Made by a program: the position numbers and the translations under genes. The notes beneath the pieces are model-generated. The model was not told where the DNA came from and ran no database searches. It saw only the letters and a program-made list of their open reading frames with translations. Shown in pieces: positions 60,475 through 64,000 of a stretch of 64,000 bases of DNA (positions within the stretch are counted from its first letter, which is position 1; each line of letters opens with the position of its first letter). The stretch covers positions 47,294,102 to 47,358,101 of the forward strand of contig VDFB02018296.1 in the NCBI GenBank assembly GCA_007258455.2. The letters run 5' to 3'. This DNA comes from Sequoia sempervirens (lineage: Eukaryota > Streptophyta > Pinopsida > Cupressales > Cupressaceae).

Positions 60475-61375
60475 GAGCCTTCTCCGTACGATCAATGTCC
60501 CATTGTGACAAAAACTAAATATAAAAAAACATTACCGAAATGAAACCAATAGACTTATGAAAAAAAACATAAGAATAAAATGGTATATTGGAGTCACTAA
60601 CTGGAGGTTGGGTAAAATGGTACATAGTACATACCACCCCCATAGTAAATGTGTTTGTAACTGAGCGATTCAAATTGTAATTAATTAGCAACTCTTCCCC
60701 TGCAGTTATTGATTTTATTGCACATACAAATACACGGTTTTCTTCGCGCGCCTCGAATATGCAATTGGGTTACTTATTTGTTGACCCAGGTCATGTACTG
60801 TTTATAAACCCTGCAATATTCCCTGATGCTTTTGGATTTCCATCAATGTACATAGCCACTCCTTTATTTTGATCCTTATCTTTTAGCTGTATATAATTTG
60901 CTGACAATGCATACCTATACATACTTCATGTATATCGAACTAGTTGCATCCAATCTTTGTAACTGCAACAGTGTCTGACATACTCCATCAATTCAGTAAC
61001 TTTTTTGTAATAGACCTTTATGCCGTCCATGCAAAATAGGCCCAAACCATGTAATGACGATGGTGGTATGCGATATATCCTCTTGTTGACACAAAAATCA
61101 GTGTTTATTGGAGGAAGTTCCTTGGGTACCCATTGTTTCTGTAGATGTTTGTACCTCAAGGGAACCTTGACGTCGCCTATGCTCTCATCATCATAAGAAC
61201 ATGACCCCCCTTCAGTAAGAAAAAATTCTATGTGTTTACAATTTTTTTTTTTAATCTTTTGACCTCTAGTTGATCTCCCTCTTTTAGACATACTACATGT
61301 CTCGCTTTCCTCTTCTCTTCTTGAATTTCCCTCGCTCAAGGAAGACAGATCTAACAAATACCTATTTGGTGGTAC
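60470..61375 (-). pseudogene. SET/En-Spm-like gene, 5' exons with a SET-like domain
   Basis: Minus strand. A 741-bp exon (61375-60635) follows an acceptor TTGCAG and ends at a donor GTG|GTATGT. After a Ser/Glu/Arg/Lys-rich start it encodes IPPSSLHGLGLFCMDGIKV, which fits the SET opening (S-x-x-x-G-x-GLF-x-x-x-x-I). It ends with GNIAGFINS, PNCIFEAREENRVFVCAIKS and ITAGEELLINYNLNR, matching the SET core GN-x-x-x-FIN...PNC...A-x-x-x-I-x-x-GEEL-x-x-x-Y. SET domains transfer methyl groups to lysine; here the usual NHS-C and DY residues are altered (NS-T, NYN), so activity is doubtful. Stops are TGA near 60915 and 60789 and TAA at about 60770. The next exon (60514 onward, WDIDRTEKALAQ) is cut by element III and continues at 52431. 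Confidence 0.68.
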
Positions 61376-62626
61376 CTGCAATCATAAGGATGTTGGATGA
61401 AGTTCTTTCATGGTGATGTGATCCTAAGGTGACATTATGATTAATTAATCATTTCATCGCTAGAATTTCATAGGTTATAAGGTAATCAAGTCTTGATAGA
61501 TTGAAAATTATTGTTACTACCATCCAAATGTTTCTATCACAAATCAAATCTACTTAATGTTTTAACTCCCAAACTTTGTAACAAGTGTTAAATGTGACTA
61601 TGGTCCACTAGTTACACAACCAAGGCCTCAAATGTATTCTCTAATTGTAATCAAAGGAATTTTTCTCTTCATTCAAGTAAATGAACTTGAAGGGAAACAC
61701 CACCAAGTGGTTTATTGGACACTTACATGGATAAAAATAGCAGCAAATTTACATTTAATTTCCATATGTCTAAGTGGTTAACGGGGAGGGAGTGTGTACT
61801 AGGCCTGGTTAATTCATCATAAGTTTATGCTTTGGCAATAATTTTTTTTTAAGTCATCTTAAATCTTCCTATGTCTAATTGCTAGGAGACTTTTGGTATG
61901 TTTTGAGGTAGGATGATTGATGAAAGAGCCCAAAGATCTTTTCTCCATGGTATCCAGGTACACATAGAAACAGTCTTCTCTTATACGGTTGGAGATGATT
62001 TAAAGAACTTAGCTAGGAATTATTCATTTTACCTAAGGTTTTCTCATAATGCGATCATTGGAAAAGTATGATCAAATTCTTCTATTATGAAGAATTGGTC
62101 TATGTGCCTCTAGTAATCACTATAAATGTTTGTAAGGATAAAATGACTAATTGCATGAGGTAGGAGAGAATCAACTTTGAGTTCTTCAAATATTATATCT
62201 CTCATTTACACTTTTAGTGTTGTGTGTGGAGGAGGTTATCATCAACAAGAAGGTAGGATCTTCCTTGTATTCTCTTTTTATAATTTTCATTATTCTTATT
62301 TATTTTACACTTACATTTACAAATACACATACATATGCATTTACTGTTTTAATTTATTTCTCATGTAGTTTAATATTTGATCGATTTCATATTATATGTG
62401 TTGAATACTTTAGAATTTCAATTACATTAATTTATGGATATGTTGTATCTATAACACTACAAAACCATATGCTCTTTGCATTTACACTTGTATTTAGAAA
62501 TACACATTTATATACATAGATATAGATTTCTTTAATGATATGTTATATTTATTGTTCTAGGAGAGCATCCAGTAATTGCATTTACATTTACATTTAAAAA
62601 TACATATACATACATACATACATACA
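61376..62626. other. Spacer or intron, no gene recognised
   Basis: AT-rich with short ORFs only. Upstream exons of the SET/En-Spm gene may lie here but none is evident. It ends in a TACA microsatellite just before the N gap. Confidence 0.45.
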
Positions 62627-62726
62627 NNNNNNNNNNNNNNNNNNNNNNNNNNNNNNNNNNNNNNNNNNNNNNNNNNNNNNNNNNNNNNNNNNNNNNNNNN
62701 NNNNNNNNNNNNNNNNNNNNNNNNNN
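62627..62726. other. Assembly gap of 100 N
   Basis: Exactly 100 N, the conventional placeholder for a gap of unknown size, next to (TACA)n repeats at 62601-62626. Sequences on the two sides should not be assumed adjacent. Confidence 0.98.
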
Positions 62727-62990
62727 GTAATCATAGGAGACCACCAAAGAGATTGTTAGTTGATGGATATCCCAATCTAATCATTCCCATTCTATAAAAT
62801 TCATGAGTTGATAACTTCCTAACCCTTCCATATACTTTTGACAACAAAAATGCATTGAATTTATGCAAGCTTCTTCATGATAAGGATGGAGTGAAATCTT
62901 AGAACTTGCTAGGCTTGTATTCCATAAGGAAATCTAGAAGTAATACAATGCCTAAGGATGACCTTTTAGGCCTTGTTGTCTTCCAAGACA
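62727..62990. other. Short spacer after the gap
   Basis: No clear feature; may hold degenerate 3' parts of the minus-strand LINE remnant that follows. Confidence 0.4.
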
Positions 62991-64000
62991 TCATTTATCT
63001 ATTTGATGCATAAGGCCAACCCGTATTTGTTAGTATCAATAAGGCCAAGGCCACCAAAAATCACATAAAAGGCAAGAAAATTCCTAAGAAACTCAATGGA
63101 ACCCTTTACCTTGCTATGAGGAGGCCCAACAAAAGTTCTTAAGCAATCTCTCCATCTTTTGATAAGAGGCCTTTGAGGGAGCTTGGTAGAAAGAATAATA
63201 CACATGAGTGGTCGTAAGCACTTCAAAATAAATCTAGAATTTCCCATCTAGAGAGAGAGGCTTGGCAATCTAAAAACGTAGTTTCTTCTCAACATGAGTC
63301 AAAACAACTTGCCAAGGAGTTACAAAATAGAGAAAAATAAAGCAAAGGGGATACCCAAAAACATGAAAAAATTCCCATAGTAAATCCATTTCCAACTAAA
63401 AGAATCAATCTAGGAGGGTTTGGGAAATATGAATTGATAATAGCATAAAGTCTTTTGCCACTAAATACTAGAACTAAAAGCAAGGAAAAAGGTATTCAAA
63501 CACTACAAGGCATGGCTCACAGTGGTTATTCTTCCAAGAGAGTGAGGAAGGAATAATCAGCAAAATGGTCATTAACAAGTTGGAGATTGGAGTTGGGAAG
63601 GGAAATACCTTAAATTATCAATTCAATAAATATTTTAGCAAGCAAATAGCCAAAACCTTTAGTTGCAAGGGCATGAAAATATAAAGCAAGATGGCATCCT
63701 TAGTATGTGAGTCAAAAAATCCCAAAAGAGGATTATTGTTGAACATTAATGGTGAGATAGGCTAAGGCATCCACAAAGATCATTTGAACTAACTAGAGAA
63801 AATTAGGGTCAATCTAAGAGCTTAACACATGGTCAAACAAAACACCATTCAATACAATCATAGGCTTTAGAAAAGTCAATCTTGCTCTTATCAAAGTCAA
63901 TCTTGATACAAATAGCATGTAGCTAAGAATAACTAATCCATTTTATTCCTTCCCAAAAGGCAACAACATTGTTGAGAATATATTCTCTTTTGATGAAGTA
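62990..64000 (-). pseudogene. LINE reverse-transcriptase remnant (LINE-3), minus strand
   Basis: Reading the minus strand from the window edge: RT motif A IDFSKAYDCIEW lies at about 63880-63842. A short interval later DHFADYSF (63570-63547) corresponds to FADDS of motif C, with the second Asp changed to Tyr. Farther on, LILLVGNGFTMGIFSCFWVS and FRFILKCLRPLMCIILSTKL, then FLRNFLAFYVIFGGLGLIDT, resemble the thumb and following region of plant LINE ORF2 (F...W...GG). Many stops and frameshifts are present. The element continues beyond 64000 on its 5' side. A short direct repeat (AAGATTGACTTT twice) sits at motif A. Confidence 0.6.

Overview
This window looks like nuclear repeat-rich DNA of a land plant. 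The two LINEs with an RNase H domain (one also with a DUF4283-type ORF1), the SIRE-like Ty1/copia gag, the Ogre-like primer binding site and an En/Spm-associated plant gene with short GT-AG introns all point to a plant. Long AT-rich spacers, large microsatellites and multiply nested, mutated elements resemble a large gymnosperm (conifer-type) genome; the clade is inference. No intact gene, tRNA or rRNA was recognised. A run of exactly 100 N at 62627-62726 marks an assembly gap.

Layout. 1-5.97 kb: a decayed Ty3/gypsy-like frame, AT-rich spacer and a Ty1/copia RNase H tail. 5.98-12.88 kb: LINE-1, full length with a 12-bp target duplication; ORF1 and ORF2 overlap at an ATGA. 13.0-15.3 kb: 5' LTR, primer binding site and gag of a SIRE-like copia element. 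15.9-36.2 kb: one long gag-like reading frame, split by an element with ~1.1-kb inverted terminal arms (16.085-33.237 kb), whose right arm is itself split by LINE-2 (25.47-32.71 kb). LINE-2 has an extra ~690-codon ORF after RNase H. 37.23-44.44 kb: complete non-autonomous LTR element II (minus strand, GGTCC target duplications). 46.7-47.0 kb: a 98-bp tandem repeat. 49.9-61.4 kb: a minus-strand multi-exon pseudogene with a SET-like domain and a Ptta/En/Spm (PF03004-like) region, split inside an exon by gag-only LTR element III (52.43-60.47 kb). 63.0-64.0 kb: a third LINE remnant on the minus strand.

How it fits together. The window is a stratigraphy of insertions rather than an operon or pathway. 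Elements II and III are both non-autonomous (no pol) and would need enzymes supplied in trans; their ORFs end with nearly the same C-terminal motif, suggesting a common source. Most premature stops in the two LINEs are TAG, the change expected when CAG (and many TGG) codons lose methylated cytosines. The observations most worth a second look are the SET plus En/Spm gene, the extra ORF of LINE-2, the palindrome array in the LTR of element III and the long inverted-repeat element.
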